Source of the DNA: Rhodanobacteraceae bacterium | GTDB taxonomy: Bacteria; Pseudomonadota; Gammaproteobacteria; Xanthomonadales; Ahniellaceae | Assembly: GCA_016708465.1 (NCBI GenBank) | Contig: JADJFT010000007.1 | Coordinates: forward strand, 188,161 to 252,160 | Reading direction: 5' to 3' | Length of the DNA: 64,000 nt | Part shown: in pieces, positions 8,143-17,407 of the stretch | Numbering within the stretch: position 1 is the stretch's first letter | How the letters are laid out: every line of letters begins with the position of its first letter | The notes under the pieces: generated by a model | The model's input: only the letters and a program-made list of their open reading frames with translations | Database searches by the model: none | What the model was told of the DNA's origin: nothing | Position numbers and translations under genes: made by a program

Positions 8143-8985
8143 ATGATTCGCATCGATTCTGTTCGCAAGCAATTCGGTTCCATTGTCGCCCTCGATGGAC
8201 TGACCCTCGACGTGCGTCCGGGCGAGATGTTTGGACTGCTCGGCCCGAATGGCGCCGGCAAGTCAACAACCATGGCCTTGCTCACCGGCCTGCATACACC
8301 CGATGCCGGCAGTATCTCGGTACTTGGCGGCGATCCACGCGATCCGGCGCTGCGTGCTCGTCTCGGGCTTGCGCCACAATCGTTGGCGCTCTACGAAAAC
8401 CTCAGTGGCCGCGAAAACGTCACCTTCTTCGCACGTATGTTCGGGCTGCGCGGTGCACGCCTTGATCAGCGCGTTGATGCCGCGCTCGATTTCGTGCAGC
8501 TTGTCGATCGCCAGCACGACCGTGTCGGTGGTTATTCCGGCGGCATGCAGCGGCGTTTGAACCTGGCTGCGGCGCTCGTGCACGAGCCGGAACTGATTCT
8601 GCTTGACGAACCGACCGCCGGCGTCGATCCGCAATCGCGCAACGCGTTGTTCGAGAACGTGTTGGCGTTGAAGGCCGCGGGTCGCACCATCGTCTACACG
8701 ACGCACTACATGGAAGAGGTAGAGCGCCTCTGCGACCGTGTCGCGATTATCGATCGCGGCCGTGTGCTTGCTGTCGATAGCGTTGCCGGCTTGTTGTGAG
8801 CGCATGCTGGTGCGCCTGTTCTCGTTGTGGAACGCGAGGGGCGCAGCCAGCGCATTGAAACCACCGATCCACTGGCCGAGTTGAATCGACTCGCAGCGAG
8901 CGCTCCGATCGATGGATTTCATGTCGAACGGCCACGATTGGAGCAGGTGTTTCTGCATCTCACCGGCCGCAGTCTGAGGGATTGA
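8143..8985 (+). CDS. ABC-2 type exporter, ATP-binding protein (interrupted by in-frame TGA)
   Basis: ATPase of an ABC-2 exporter of the CcmA/NatA type. From ATG 8143: Walker A GPNGAGKST (34-42), signature YSGGMQRRLNLA, Walker B LILLDEPTAG and the H-loop YTTHYMEE. Codon 219 (8797-8799) is TGA. The same frame then continues AHAGAPVLVVEREG... to VERPRLEQVFLHLTG and ends with TGA at 8983-8985, one base before the permease start. Those 61 residues are the normal C-terminal regulatory region of this family, so the intact gene would encode about 280 residues. Either a nonsense change or a sequencing error removed a sense codon; the 218-residue product would keep the whole nucleotide-binding core. 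Confidence 0.88.
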
Positions 8986-8986
8986 G

Positions 8987-10261
8987 ATGAATGCCTTGTT
9001 TGCCTTGGCCGCGAAAGATATTCGCCTGTTGCTGCGCAATCGCGGTGCGCTGTTCTTCACCATGGGTTGGCCGCTGCTGGTCGCGATTTTCTTTGGGATG
9101 GTGTTTGGCGGCGATGGCGGCAGCAGTCGTCCCAAGGTCGCACTGGTAGTGCAGGAACCGCATGCAGCGACGGAGCGCTTCGCGCAGTCGGTGCTCAAAC
9201 TCGACACGCTGGACGTCGAGCGTGTCGACGCCGCGACCGCCGAGCAACTGGTGCGTCAGGGCAAGCGCAGTGCGGCGATCGTGTTGCCAGCCGGTTTTGG
9301 CGAACGCAGCGCGCGTGCTTTTAGCGGCGATCCGCCACAGGTCGAACTTTGGCTGGACCCTAGTCGTAAGGCCGAGCGCGCGATGATCGAAGGCATGCTG
9401 ATGAAGCTCGGTGGCGAGGCGATGTTCGCGAACATCAGCGACCCGAAGGCGCGCCAACAATGGCTCAGCACCTCGCGCGCAGATTTGGACAAGTTGCCGC
9501 CAGAGTCGCGCCAGCGTTTCGGTGATTTCTACACGGCGCTGGACGCGATGATGACGACGCCGGAAGTCGCGGGCGGCAGCGGTGATGCGGCTGCAGCGAG
9601 CGGACCGGGCTTCTCGCCGCTGACGGTCAGCGCGCGCGAGATCACGGTCGCGAAGCGCGGCCCACGCAACGGCTTCGCGATCAGTTTCACGCAGGGGATG
9701 TTCTGGGCTTTGCTCGGTGCGCTGATGAGTTTCGTGACTTCGCTGGTGCTGGAGCGCATGCAAGGCACCTGGAATCGATTGCGCAGCGCTCCGTTGTCCA
9801 CGGCGTCACTGCTGTTCGGCAAGGCGTTGGCTTGTTTCGCGGTGATGTTCACGTCGTTGCTACTGGTCAGCGCAGTCGGTGCGATGGTCTTCGGCGTGGT
9901 GCCACATTCGTTGTCGAAACTGTTGTTGGCTTTCATTGCTTCAGCGTTTGCTTTTACCGGCCTGATGATGCTGCTGGCGAGTCTCGGGCGAACGGTGCAG
10001 ACCGCGAGCGGCGCAGCGTGGGCGGTGATGATGCCGTTAGCCATGGTCGGTGGCGCAATGATTCCCTTGTTTGTCATGCCACCGTGGATGCTTGAGTTGT
10101 CGAATCTGAGCCCGGTGAAATGGGCGGTGATCGGCATCGAGGGTGCCACCTGGCGAGGATTTTCTTACGCAGAAATGGCGACGCCGATCGCGATTCTGCT
10201 CGCGACCGGCGCGCTGTGTGGACTGGCTGGCGCGTGGCGGATCACGCGCCAGCCGAACTAG
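8987..10261 (+). CDS. ABC-2 type exporter, permease subunit
   Basis: Membrane partner of the preceding ATPase; the start ATG is one base after its final stop. The 424-residue protein has one N-terminal membrane segment (FFTMGWPLLVAIFFGMVFGG), a large extracytoplasmic region of about 200 residues and five or so C-terminal membrane segments (GMFWALLGALMSFVTSLVL, AVMFTSLLLVSAVGAMVFG, LAFIASAFAFTGLMMLL, AVMMPLAMVGGAMIPLFVMP, PIAILLATGALCGLAGAW). This is the ABC2_membrane_3 layout (NatB-like). The substrate cannot be read from sequence. Confidence 0.88.
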   Translation: MNALFALAAKDIRLLLRNRGALFFTMGWPLLVAIFFGMVFGGDGGSSRPKVALVVQEPHAATERFAQSVLKLDTLDVERVDAATAEQLVRQGKRSAAIVLPAGFGERSARAFSGDPPQVELWLDPSRKAERAMIEGMLMKLGGEAMFANISDPKARQQWLSTSRADLDKLPPESRQRFGDFYTALDAMMTTPEVAGGSGDAAAASGPGFSPLTVSAREITVAKRGPRNGFAISFTQGMFWALLGALMSFVTSLVLERMQGTWNRLRSAPLSTASLLFGKALACFAVMFTSLLLVSAVGAMVFGVVPHSLSKLLLAFIASAFAFTGLMMLLASLGRTVQTASGAAWAVMMPLAMVGGAMIPLFVMPPWMLELSNLSPVKWAVIGIEGATWRGFSYAEMATPIAILLATGALCGLAGAWRITRQPN

Positions 10262-10265
10262 GACT

Positions 10266-11102
10266 TCACGGGTCAGGTACGAAGCGGCCGGCAAAGGCAC
10301 TTGGTTCTTCGCGGCCCCAGCGCGGCTGGCGGATTACGCCGCGGTCAACCAGGTGCTGCCAAGTGTCGTACTGTAGTTCGACCACTTCATCCGGGCGCGA
10401 CGACCGACGCTCGAACTGTGTGGTGTTGACCTGCGACCACTCGCGTTGGCCGTGCCCAGTGCCGAGTTCCGACGCAAAATCTTCGCTACGTCCGCGCTTG
10501 GCGTAAGGTGCGGCGGAATCATGCGATGCACCGGCGCCAGTCGGCGCAGGTTGATTGCGTTGCGCCATCGCTTCGGCTTCCTTTGCAGCTGACGGGGCCT
10601 GTGCATCCTTGCGGCGCCAGTCGTTATCACGATAGATCGGCGGCGACGGCGGCGCATAGACCGGCGCACGCTCACGGAATACCGCAATACCGATCACGCC
10701 GACGTTTTGCGGGCGACCGGTGCGCGCCGCATAACTCCATTCCGGCGCGCTGAACACGAACTGCGCGACCTCGCTCATCGACTTGCGCCAGCCGTTGACT
10801 TCGGCGCGCTCATACGGACCGAGCACATAGCCGCCTTGGTAAGGGTCGGCGGTTTCGCCGGTCACCGCGTTGACGCCGTCGACGCTGAGCACTGCCATGA
10901 CGCGCTCTCCGGTGCGGTTCTGCATCATCACCGCGTAGCGATGACCCGGTTCCCCGGCGACATAGGCACGCCCTTGCTTGTGCTGTACGTCGAGGATGCG
11001 ACCGCTGTCGCGATCGACCACTTGCAGGTCGACCAAGTTGTGCACATGCGCGCTCAGCGTGGTGGTGGCCAGGGCCAGGATCATTCCAAACATCGCTTTC
11101 AT
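10266..11102 (-). CDS. secreted protein of unknown function
   Basis: A 278-residue protein that I do not recognise. ATG 11102 is preceded by GGAGG with six bases between and begins with a signal peptide (MKAMFGMILALATTTLSAHA-like, cleavage near SA-HV). The mature N-terminal half (LVDLQVVDRDSGR, YVAGEPGHRYAVMMQN, VMAVLSVDGVNAVTGE, GGYVLGPYERAEVNGWRKS) looks like a compact beta domain; the C-terminal half is low-complexity and charged. An upstream in-frame extension is rejected because of the strong ribosome site. Convergent with the ABC permease (4 bases apart), divergent from trpS. Confidence 0.75.
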   Translation of the reverse strand: MKAMFGMILALATTTLSAHVHNLVDLQVVDRDSGRILDVQHKQGRAYVAGEPGHRYAVMMQNRTGERVMAVLSVDGVNAVTGETADPYQGGYVLGPYERAEVNGWRKSMSEVAQFVFSAPEWSYAARTGRPQNVGVIGIAVFRERAPVYAPPSPPIYRDNDWRRKDAQAPSAAKEAEAMAQRNQPAPTGAGASHDSAAPYAKRGRSEDFASELGTGHGQREWSQVNTTQFERRSSRPDEVVELQYDTWQHLVDRGVIRQPRWGREEPSAFAGRFVPDP

Positions 11103-11403
11103 TGTCGCCTCCGTCGTTGGTGATGGGTGCAACGATGAGATGCGGGAAACGGGGTTCCGGTTCGCGGCGCGATGCCGTCGATCGAGGCGTTCATTCAGGT
11201 TTGCAGTCATTGCCGTGGGCCAAGCATGCACATGGTCTTTGCCGTTTACCGGGTTTATGCAGCGGAATCCTGGGTTTGATGTCGCCGGTGAAGTTGTCAT
11301 CATGCTCACCCAACAGATCGTGCCAGCAGGTTGCATATCTTTGGCATGAACACACGCGCATCGTTGCTGCACTCGATCTTCTTTTCAGCGGAATTTGACC
11401 CTC
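11103..11403. other. divergent intergenic region, no gene seen
   Basis: About 300 bases between the secreted-protein gene (minus) and trpS (plus). Promoters for both must lie here, but I find no clear -35/-10 pair with good spacing, no riboswitch and no T-box (not expected in this group). A GGAGG ribosome site for the minus gene is at the left edge. Confidence 0.5.
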
Positions 11404-12756
11404 ATGTCCAAACGTCGTGTCCTCACCGGCATCAAGCCCACCGGTTCACCGCATCTCGGCAACTACGTCGGCGCGATCAAGCCCCCGATCGCGGCGAGTC
11501 GCGATGCGAATGCCGATTCGTATTTCTTTCTTGCCGATTATCACGCGCTGATTTCCTGCCAGGACCCGATCCGGGTGCAGCGCTCGACGCTCGAGATCGC
11601 TGCAACGTGGCTGGCGCTTGGGCTCGATCCCGAGCGCGTGATGTTCTACCGCCAGTCCGACATTCCCGAAATCCCGGAGCTGACGTGGTTGCTGACCTGC
11701 ATTACCAGCAAGGGCCAGCTCAACCGCGCGCATGCCTACAAAGCGGCGGTCGATGCAAATACTGCTGAGGGCGTCGATATCGATGCCGGCATCAGTGCCG
11801 GTCTGTACATGTATCCGGTGCTGATGGCGGCGGACATCCTGATGTTCAATGCGCATGCAGTGCCGGTCGGTCGTGATCAGGTGCAGCACATCGAGATTGC
11901 GCGCGACCTTGGCCAGCGCTTCAATCACGTTTACGGCAGCGACTTTTTCACGTTACCGGAGGCACAGGTCGACGAGACGACCGCGACATTGGCGGGACTC
12001 GATGGTCGCAAGATGTCGAAGAGTTACGACAACACCATTCCGCTTTGGGACGAGCCGGTGACGATGCGTCGATTGGTGATGAGCATCGTGACCAATTCGC
12101 AAGCACCGGGCGATGCAAAGAATCCCGATGAATCGCACCTGTTCTCGATTTACCAAGCATTCGCGACGGCGGCTGAAACTGCCGCGATGCGCAACGCCTA
12201 CCAAGACGGCATTAGCTGGGGTGAGGTTAAGCTGGCGCTGTTCGAGCGTATCGATCGCGAGCTTGCGCCGGCGCGTGAGCGATATCGACACTTCATGACG
12301 AATCCACAACAGGTTGAAACCTTGCTGCTGCGCGGCGCCGAGCGCGCGCGTGCGCAATCGCGCCCGTTGATCGTGCGGCTGCGCGAGGCAGTGGGTTTAC
12401 GTTCGGTCGCGGCGACGGCAGTCGTGGCAACGGAATCAACCCGCACGAGTGACGTACTGCAGCCAGAGCTGAAGCAGTATCGGGAACGGGATGGCCGTTA
12501 CTACTTCAAGCTCACTGAGAAATCGGTTGGCGTGTTGGCGCAAAGCATCGGTTTTGCAAATGGCCAAGATGCCGGCGCCACCATCGCGCGGATCAAGCTA
12601 GGCGAAGCGGCCATCGCGAACGATGAATTGTTTCTCGATGAGGTCATGATCGCGCGGGCGCCCGCTGGCATCGCATCCGCCGATGTGTCAGCCGGATTGG
12701 CGGCGCTGGTGGCGCAGGAAGCCGAAGCACGGGCAAAGAAGTCGGCACAGGCATGA
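11404..12756 (+). CDS. trpS: tryptophan--tRNA ligase
   Basis: Class I aminoacyl-tRNA synthetase charging tRNA-Trp. The 450-residue protein has the HIGH-like PTGSPHLGNYVGA near the N-terminus, GQLNRAHAYK, VGRDQVQHIEIARDLGQRFN and the KMSKS loop in DGRKMSKSYDN. It is longer than the usual 330-residue bacterial TrpRS because of a C-terminal extension of roughly 100 residues (PELKQYRERDGRYYFKLTE), a form seen in xanthomonads. ATG 11404 is chosen over an upstream TTG. The stop overlaps the next gene (ATGA). Confidence 0.95.
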   Translation: MSKRRVLTGIKPTGSPHLGNYVGAIKPPIAASRDANADSYFFLADYHALISCQDPIRVQRSTLEIAATWLALGLDPERVMFYRQSDIPEIPELTWLLTCITSKGQLNRAHAYKAAVDANTAEGVDIDAGISAGLYMYPVLMAADILMFNAHAVPVGRDQVQHIEIARDLGQRFNHVYGSDFFTLPEAQVDETTATLAGLDGRKMSKSYDNTIPLWDEPVTMRRLVMSIVTNSQAPGDAKNPDESHLFSIYQAFATAAETAAMRNAYQDGISWGEVKLALFERIDRELAPARERYRHFMTNPQQVETLLLRGAERARAQSRPLIVRLREAVGLRSVAATAVVATESTRTSDVLQPELKQYRERDGRYYFKLTEKSVGVLAQSIGFANGQDAGATIARIKLGEAAIANDELFLDEVMIARAPAGIASADVSAGLAALVAQEAEARAKKSAQA

Positions 12757-13046
12757 GTGCACTCGCGCTGCTGCTATTCCTGCCCTGGTTCGTGATCGTC
12801 GGCGGCGGGTATTGGTTCTTGCCGGCGGAAACGCCGCGGTCCAGCTTGCGTAATCGCATAGATACGCTGGCGCTGCTGGTTGCGATGGTACTCAGCGCCC
12901 TGGCCATGGGGTTCGGAATGCGGACTGATACCAGCGGCTATCACCCGATCTGGGCGCAGGTGCTGGCGACGTTATATGCCTACGGTGCCTTTCTCGGTGT
13001 TCTTGCAGTTGCTGCATGGCTGAGGCCGCGGACGCGATCAAGGTAG
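12753..13046 (+). CDS. small membrane protein of unknown function
   Basis: A 97-residue protein with three predicted membrane segments: ALALLLFLPWFVIVGGGYWF, LALLVAMVLSALAMGFGM and VLATLYAYGAFLGVLAVAAW. ATG 12753 overlaps the trpS stop by four bases, so it is almost certainly translated from the trpS transcript. No functional motif is visible. Confidence 0.75.
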   Translation: MSALALLLFLPWFVIVGGGYWFLPAETPRSSLRNRIDTLALLVAMVLSALAMGFGMRTDTSGYHPIWAQVLATLYAYGAFLGVLAVAAWLRPRTRSR

Positions 13047-13056
13047 CATCGCGGCC

Positions 13057-13860
13057 ATGAGCCGCAAACGCCAGTCCGAAGCCGATCAGCGCCGCGAACT
13101 CGGTGGCTACTCCGAAGCCGAATTCGACGCCGAATTCGTACGATCACAGCGTTCCGACCTCGTCAGCGTGATCGTTCGCGTGTTGTCGCTGGTCATCGTC
13201 TATGGATTGATGGCACGCGCCATCCTTGCCCATGATTTGCCGCCGTGGCTGCTGGTCTTGCCGTTCGCCGTCGAGTTCCTCGTGATCTTTTGGGTCGGCT
13301 GGTTGCTGTCGCGTTTTGTGGTGTCGTGCGAGGTGTTTGCGAAGAGCGCTGGCAGTTTCGGCTTGGTGGTGCTCTGGTCGCTGATACTCGGCGGTGGCAT
13401 GTTGGCGGCGATGACCTTCAATCCCGGTGGCACCGCGCAGCCGGACTCCAGCGTCGGCGGATTGCGCGAGGCCGGTTCGTGGATCGTACGCACCGACTTG
13501 CATTGGGCCTTGCTGACGATGGTGCTGGTCCTGCTCGGCTCGACGTATCAGGAAGTGATGCGCTGGAAACAGATCCGCGGCGTGTTCGTCTGGACGTCGA
13601 TCATGACTGCGGGATTCCGCATCGGCGTCGCTTTCCTGCTCGGATTCGCCGGTGTTTTCATCGCGATGTTCGCCGGCGACCTGTTCGTTGATCTGGCGGA
13701 CGTGCGCGTGCGTGGTGGCGGTACGGTGCTGAACTGGCTGCTATTCGTCTTCATCGTGATCGTTGAAATCGCGACACTGGTGATCTCGGTCTGGATGCAC
13801 CGTGACGCGATGAAGACGAACACGCAGACGGCCGCGTCGAAGCGCGGCGTCTTGCCCTAA
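13057..13860 (+). CDS. multi-pass membrane protein of unknown function
   Basis: A 267-residue protein with a charged cytoplasmic N-terminus (MSRKRQSEADQRRELGGYSE) and about six hydrophobic segments between residues 30 and 250. It follows the small membrane gene by 10 bases and may share the trpS transcript. I see no catalytic or transport signature. It is convergent with the 2-oxoacid dehydrogenase E2 gene, the two stops overlapping. Confidence 0.75.
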   Translation: MSRKRQSEADQRRELGGYSEAEFDAEFVRSQRSDLVSVIVRVLSLVIVYGLMARAILAHDLPPWLLVLPFAVEFLVIFWVGWLLSRFVVSCEVFAKSAGSFGLVVLWSLILGGGMLAAMTFNPGGTAQPDSSVGGLREAGSWIVRTDLHWALLTMVLVLLGSTYQEVMRWKQIRGVFVWTSIMTAGFRIGVAFLLGFAGVFIAMFAGDLFVDLADVRVRGGGTVLNWLLFVFIVIVEIATLVISVWMHRDAMKTNTQTAASKRGVLP

Positions 13861-15198
13861 CTCGGGCGCGCGAGGTCGTCGAGCATCGCTTTCAGGAAGC
13901 GTGCGGCCTCGCCGCCGGTTGCGGCGCGATGATCGAAGGTCAGCGATAGCGGCAGCACCTTGTGCGTTTCGATGCCACCCATCACTGGCACGAGCTGATG
14001 GCGGCCTTTGCCGGCGGCGATGATTGCGACGCACGGCGGCACGATCACTGGTGTCGCATAACGACCGGCGTACATGCCGAAGTTCGACAAGGAAATCGTG
14101 TAGCCCTTGAGTTCGTCCGCGGCGATTGAGCGGTCTTCGACCTGCGCACGCAGCCGGTTCACACCTTCGCGGATCCTGCCTGCATCGAGCATGTCGGCAT
14201 TTCGCAGTGCCGGCACGAATAGACCTTCGGGAGTATCCACCGCGATACCGATGTCGACACGGCGGTGCAGTGTGCGCGTGCTATTGGCCATGTCGAACCA
14301 TGCATTCAGCGCTGGCTCGGCCTTGCAAGCAACGACGATGGCGCGGATGAGCCGTGCGGTGATGTCATTGCCCGGTGCCCATGCATGCAAGTCGGCATCG
14401 TCGCAGAGCATGGTCGGTACGACTTGGGCGTGTGCCTCGGCCATGATACGCGCCATGTTGCGGCGCACGCCGCGGATCGGCTCTGGCTGGCCCGAAGCGT
14501 TCACGGTTGGTGGCGTCGTGCGCACCGGCTTGCCGGCAAGCGAGCGCGGATCGGTCGCATAGGCACCGTGCGCGGCCGCTGTCGTTGGTGGCGTGACGAT
14601 TGCTGCTTGGATGGTCGCAGTTGCGACCAGCGATGGTGGACTCGCAACGGCGTTCTTCACGTCCTGCATCGTGATCACGGCATCGGGGCCGCTCGGGCGC
14701 ACGCGTGTCAGATCGACGCCGAGCTTCTTTGCGGCGGCACGCACCGCTGGCATCGCCTTAATGCCGCCGATCGCGATGGCGGCTTCGTGCTTGACCTCGT
14801 TACTGGCCTGCATCGCGCCGACAACGGTGCCGGCATCGACCCGTTCCGTTGGTGCGGCGGTGGTCACCGACGGGGGTTCCGGCGCAGTCGGCTTGGGCCT
14901 TGGTGCATGATGGTGCCCAGTGTCTTCAGCCTCGGCGCGTTGTGGCAGTGCCGGATCAACGGCGAAGCTCGCGAGTGCCGCACCAGTATCGATCACATCG
15001 CCGGCTTTGCCGTGCAGTTTTGGTCACCACGCCGGAATAAGGCGAAGGGACTTCTACCACGGCTTTGGCGGTCTCCATTGATACCAGCGGTTGGTCCAGC
15101 ATCACGCTGTCGCCTTCCTTGACCAGCCATTCGACGATTTCGGCGTCAGGCAAACCTTCGCCGAGGTCGGGCAACAGGAAATCCTTGTCGGTGCTCAT
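13857..15198 (-). CDS. 2-oxoacid dehydrogenase E2 (dihydrolipoyl acyltransferase), one-base frameshift
   Basis: Acyltransferase core of a pyruvate or branched-chain 2-oxoacid dehydrogenase. ATG 15198 starts a lipoyl domain with [13 protein letters not shown] (lipoyl Lys45). After VVTK (residue 60) the frame breaks at a run of four A on the coding strand (15018-15021); removing one A gives [18 protein letters not shown] and an open frame to the stop at 13857, about 446 residues in all. The rest has a linker, a peripheral-subunit-binding domain ([20 protein letters not shown]) and the catalytic domain. The usual HxxxDG is here DHRAATGG, so Asp is replaced by Thr. Last gene of an E1-alpha/E1-beta/E2 operon; pyruvate and branched-chain substrates cannot be separated from sequence alone. 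Confidence 0.9.
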
Positions 15199-15212
15199 GT
15201 CGATCTCCTGGT

Positions 15213-16193
15213 TCAGCGGTACGCGAGCGTGCGTTTCGCCGCCGCAAGGATGCGCTCGACGCTGGGCAGGTATTTCATTTCGAGGCGGAACAGCGGCATC
15301 GGCGTGTCGTAGCCGGTGACGCGCTCCACCGGCGCGACGAGGTCGAACATTGCTTTTTCGGCGAGTTGCGCCGCGATCTCGGCACCGATACCACCCGTCC
15401 GCGCGGCTTCATGCACGATCACGCAGCGGCCGGTTTTCTGCACCGATTCATGGATCGTATCGAAGTCCAGCGGCTTTACCGTTGCAACGTCGATCACTTC
15501 GGCATAGATGCCTTCTTTCGCGAGTGCATCCGCGGCTTCCAGCGTTTCTTTGACATGTGCGCCCCAAGTCACCAAGGTCACATCAGAGCCGTCGCGCAAC
15601 ACGAAGCAGACATCGAGCGGTAGGGCTTCGCCATCGTCTGGCACTTCTTCTTTGTACTGTCGATAGATGCGCTTCGGCTCGAAGAAGATCACCGGGTCAG
15701 GATCGCGGATCGCCGCCAAGAGCAGGCCATAGGCGCGCGCCGGACTGGATGGGATCACCACGCGCAGACCGGGGATATGGGCGAACAGCGCTTCCGGTGC
15801 TTCCGAATGATGCTCTGGCGCGCGGATGCCGCCGCCCCACGGTGCGCGCAGCACCATCGGACAGTGCAGGCGGCCACGGGTGCGGCTGCGCATGCGGGCA
15901 GCGTGGCAAATGATGTGGTCCATCATCGGGTAAATGAAGCCATCGAACTGCGCCTCGGCGACCGGTTTCATGCCCTGGAAGGCCATTCCGACCGCGAGGC
16001 CGGCGATCGCAGTTTCGTCGAGTGGCGTGTCGAGCACGCGCTCGGAACCGAAGCGTGCATGCAGACCGGCAGTAGCGCGGAACACACCGCCATTGACGCC
16101 GACATCCTCGCCAAGCACGACGACGCTCGGGTCATGCGCGATCTCGTACGCGAGCGCCTGCGTCACCGCCTCGATCAACGTGATCTCAGCCAT
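15213..16193 (-). CDS. 2-oxoacid dehydrogenase E1 component, beta subunit
   Basis: Beta subunit of the heterotetrameric thiamine-diphosphate E1, which decarboxylates the 2-oxoacid and acylates E2 lipoate. The 326-residue protein has [57 protein letters not shown] and [16 protein letters not shown], all conserved in PdhB/BkdA2. ATG 16193 overlaps the E1-alpha stop by 8 bases; an upstream start is possible but adds 15 odd residues. The E2 gene follows after 14 bases. Confidence 0.93.
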   Translation of the reverse strand: MAEITLIEAVTQALAYEIAHDPSVVVLGEDVGVNGGVFRATAGLHARFGSERVLDTPLDETAIAGLAVGMAFQGMKPVAEAQFDGFIYPMMDHIICHAARMRSRTRGRLHCPMVLRAPWGGGIRAPEHHSEAPEALFAHIPGLRVVIPSSPARAYGLLLAAIRDPDPVIFFEPKRIYRQYKEEVPDDGEALPLDVCFVLRDGSDVTLVTWGAHVKETLEAADALAKEGIYAEVIDVATVKPLDFDTIHESVQKTGRCVIVHEAARTGGIGAEIAAQLAEKAMFDLVAPVERVTGYDTPMPLFRLEMKYLPSVERILAAAKRTLAYR

Positions 16194-17265
16194 GTGGTCG
16201 GCCCTCCAGTGCAATTGCCTGTGCGCGTTGCGCGGCAATGTCGTGCGGCGCTTCCGCGTACAGATAGTCGAAGATCGATTCGATCGGCTGTGATTTGGTT
16301 TCGAGGTAAGCGTTCACCTCGATGTCGACCTCACGCCCGCATTGTTCCTTCCACGCCTGTTCCTTGGCCTCGTCCCAGACGCCGAGGGCTTCGAGGTAGC
16401 GGCGCAGGCGCTTCAGCGGTTCGCGGTCCCACGCCTGTTTGACCTCGTCGTCCGGGCGGTAGCGGCGGGCATCGTCAGCGGTGGTGTGGTCGGACAGGCG
16501 ATAGGTCACCGCTTCGACCACCGTGCCGCCTTCGCCGCGACGTGCATGCGCGATCGCTTCCTGCATCACCGCCAACATGGCGATGACGTCATTGCCGTCA
16601 ACCTGCACGCAGCGAAGTCCACCGGCGAGGCCTTTTTGTGCCAGTGTCTCGGCGCCGGTCTGGGCGCTGCGTGGTACCGAGATCGCCCACTGGTTGTTCA
16701 CGATCACGCCGATGTAGGGCAGGGTGTAGGCACCGGCAGAATTGATTGCCGCGTAGAAGTCGGTCTTCGACGAGCCGCCGTCGCCGACCACGCTGACTGC
16801 AACCCGCGGTTCGTGGCGCAACTTGAATGCGAGTGCGGCGCCGGCGGCATGCAGGCATTGCGTGGCGATCGGAACGCACCACGGCAGGTCGTGCTTCGGG
16901 CCGGTGAAATCGTTGCCACGCTCGTCGCCGCACCAATACAAGAGCACATGACGGGGCTTTACTCCACGCACGAACTGCACACCATATTCGCGATACATCG
17001 GGCAAAACACATCCTCGGGTTTCATCGCCACACCGATCGCGATGTGCGCCGCCTCATGACCCAGACTGGATGCGTAGGTGCCGAGCTTGCCGGTGCGTTG
17101 CAGTGCCACCGCCTTGCCGTCGAATACGCGCGTGAAGCTCATGCGCTGGTAAAGATCGACGAGCACGGCCGGATCGCGCGCGAACTCCGGCAGCGCATCG
17201 ACGATGCGGCCGTCCTGATCGAGTACCTGCCGATACCCGATCGTAAAACTGGCTACGGTCTTCAT
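16186..17265 (-). CDS. 2-oxoacid dehydrogenase E1 component, alpha subunit
   Basis: Alpha subunit carrying the thiamine diphosphate site: GDGGSSKTDFYAAINSAG through VIVNNQWAIS is the GDG-(about 28)-NN cofactor motif, and YRLSDHTTADDA is the phosphorylation-loop region of the family. 359 residues from ATG 17265, which is preceded by GGGAGGG with five bases between; a GTG six bases upstream is too close to that site. First gene of the three-gene operon. Branched-chain acyl-CoA for iso-fatty acids is a plausible product in this bacterial group, but this is inference. Confidence 0.92.
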   Translation of the reverse strand: MKTVASFTIGYRQVLDQDGRIVDALPEFARDPAVLVDLYQRMSFTRVFDGKAVALQRTGKLGTYASSLGHEAAHIAIGVAMKPEDVFCPMYREYGVQFVRGVKPRHVLLYWCGDERGNDFTGPKHDLPWCVPIATQCLHAAGAALAFKLRHEPRVAVSVVGDGGSSKTDFYAAINSAGAYTLPYIGVIVNNQWAISVPRSAQTGAETLAQKGLAGGLRCVQVDGNDVIAMLAVMQEAIAHARRGEGGTVVEAVTYRLSDHTTADDARRYRPDDEVKQAWDREPLKRLRRYLEALGVWDEAKEQAWKEQCGREVDIEVNAYLETKSQPIESIFDYLYAEAPHDIAAQRAQAIALEGRPHG

Positions 17266-17407
17266 TTGCACCCTCCCGAGGCAGGTCGGCTAGATAGCAA
17301 GCGACGCAGCCCCCGCGCAAGCCTCGCTGTTTGATATGGCGCTGCTGCGCGGGCTTGCACGGTCGGCAGCATTCGGTTAATTCGGGACATCTTGTCGGAA
17401 GTCTTGC

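Noticed and set aside
8797..8799. TGA as a selenocysteine codon in the ABC ATPase
   Set aside because: No insertion hairpin seen just downstream and no redox site in this family.
16342..17334. Plus-strand open frame of about 330 codons opposite the E1-alpha gene
   Set aside because: Antisense to a conserved enzyme with all cofactor motifs.
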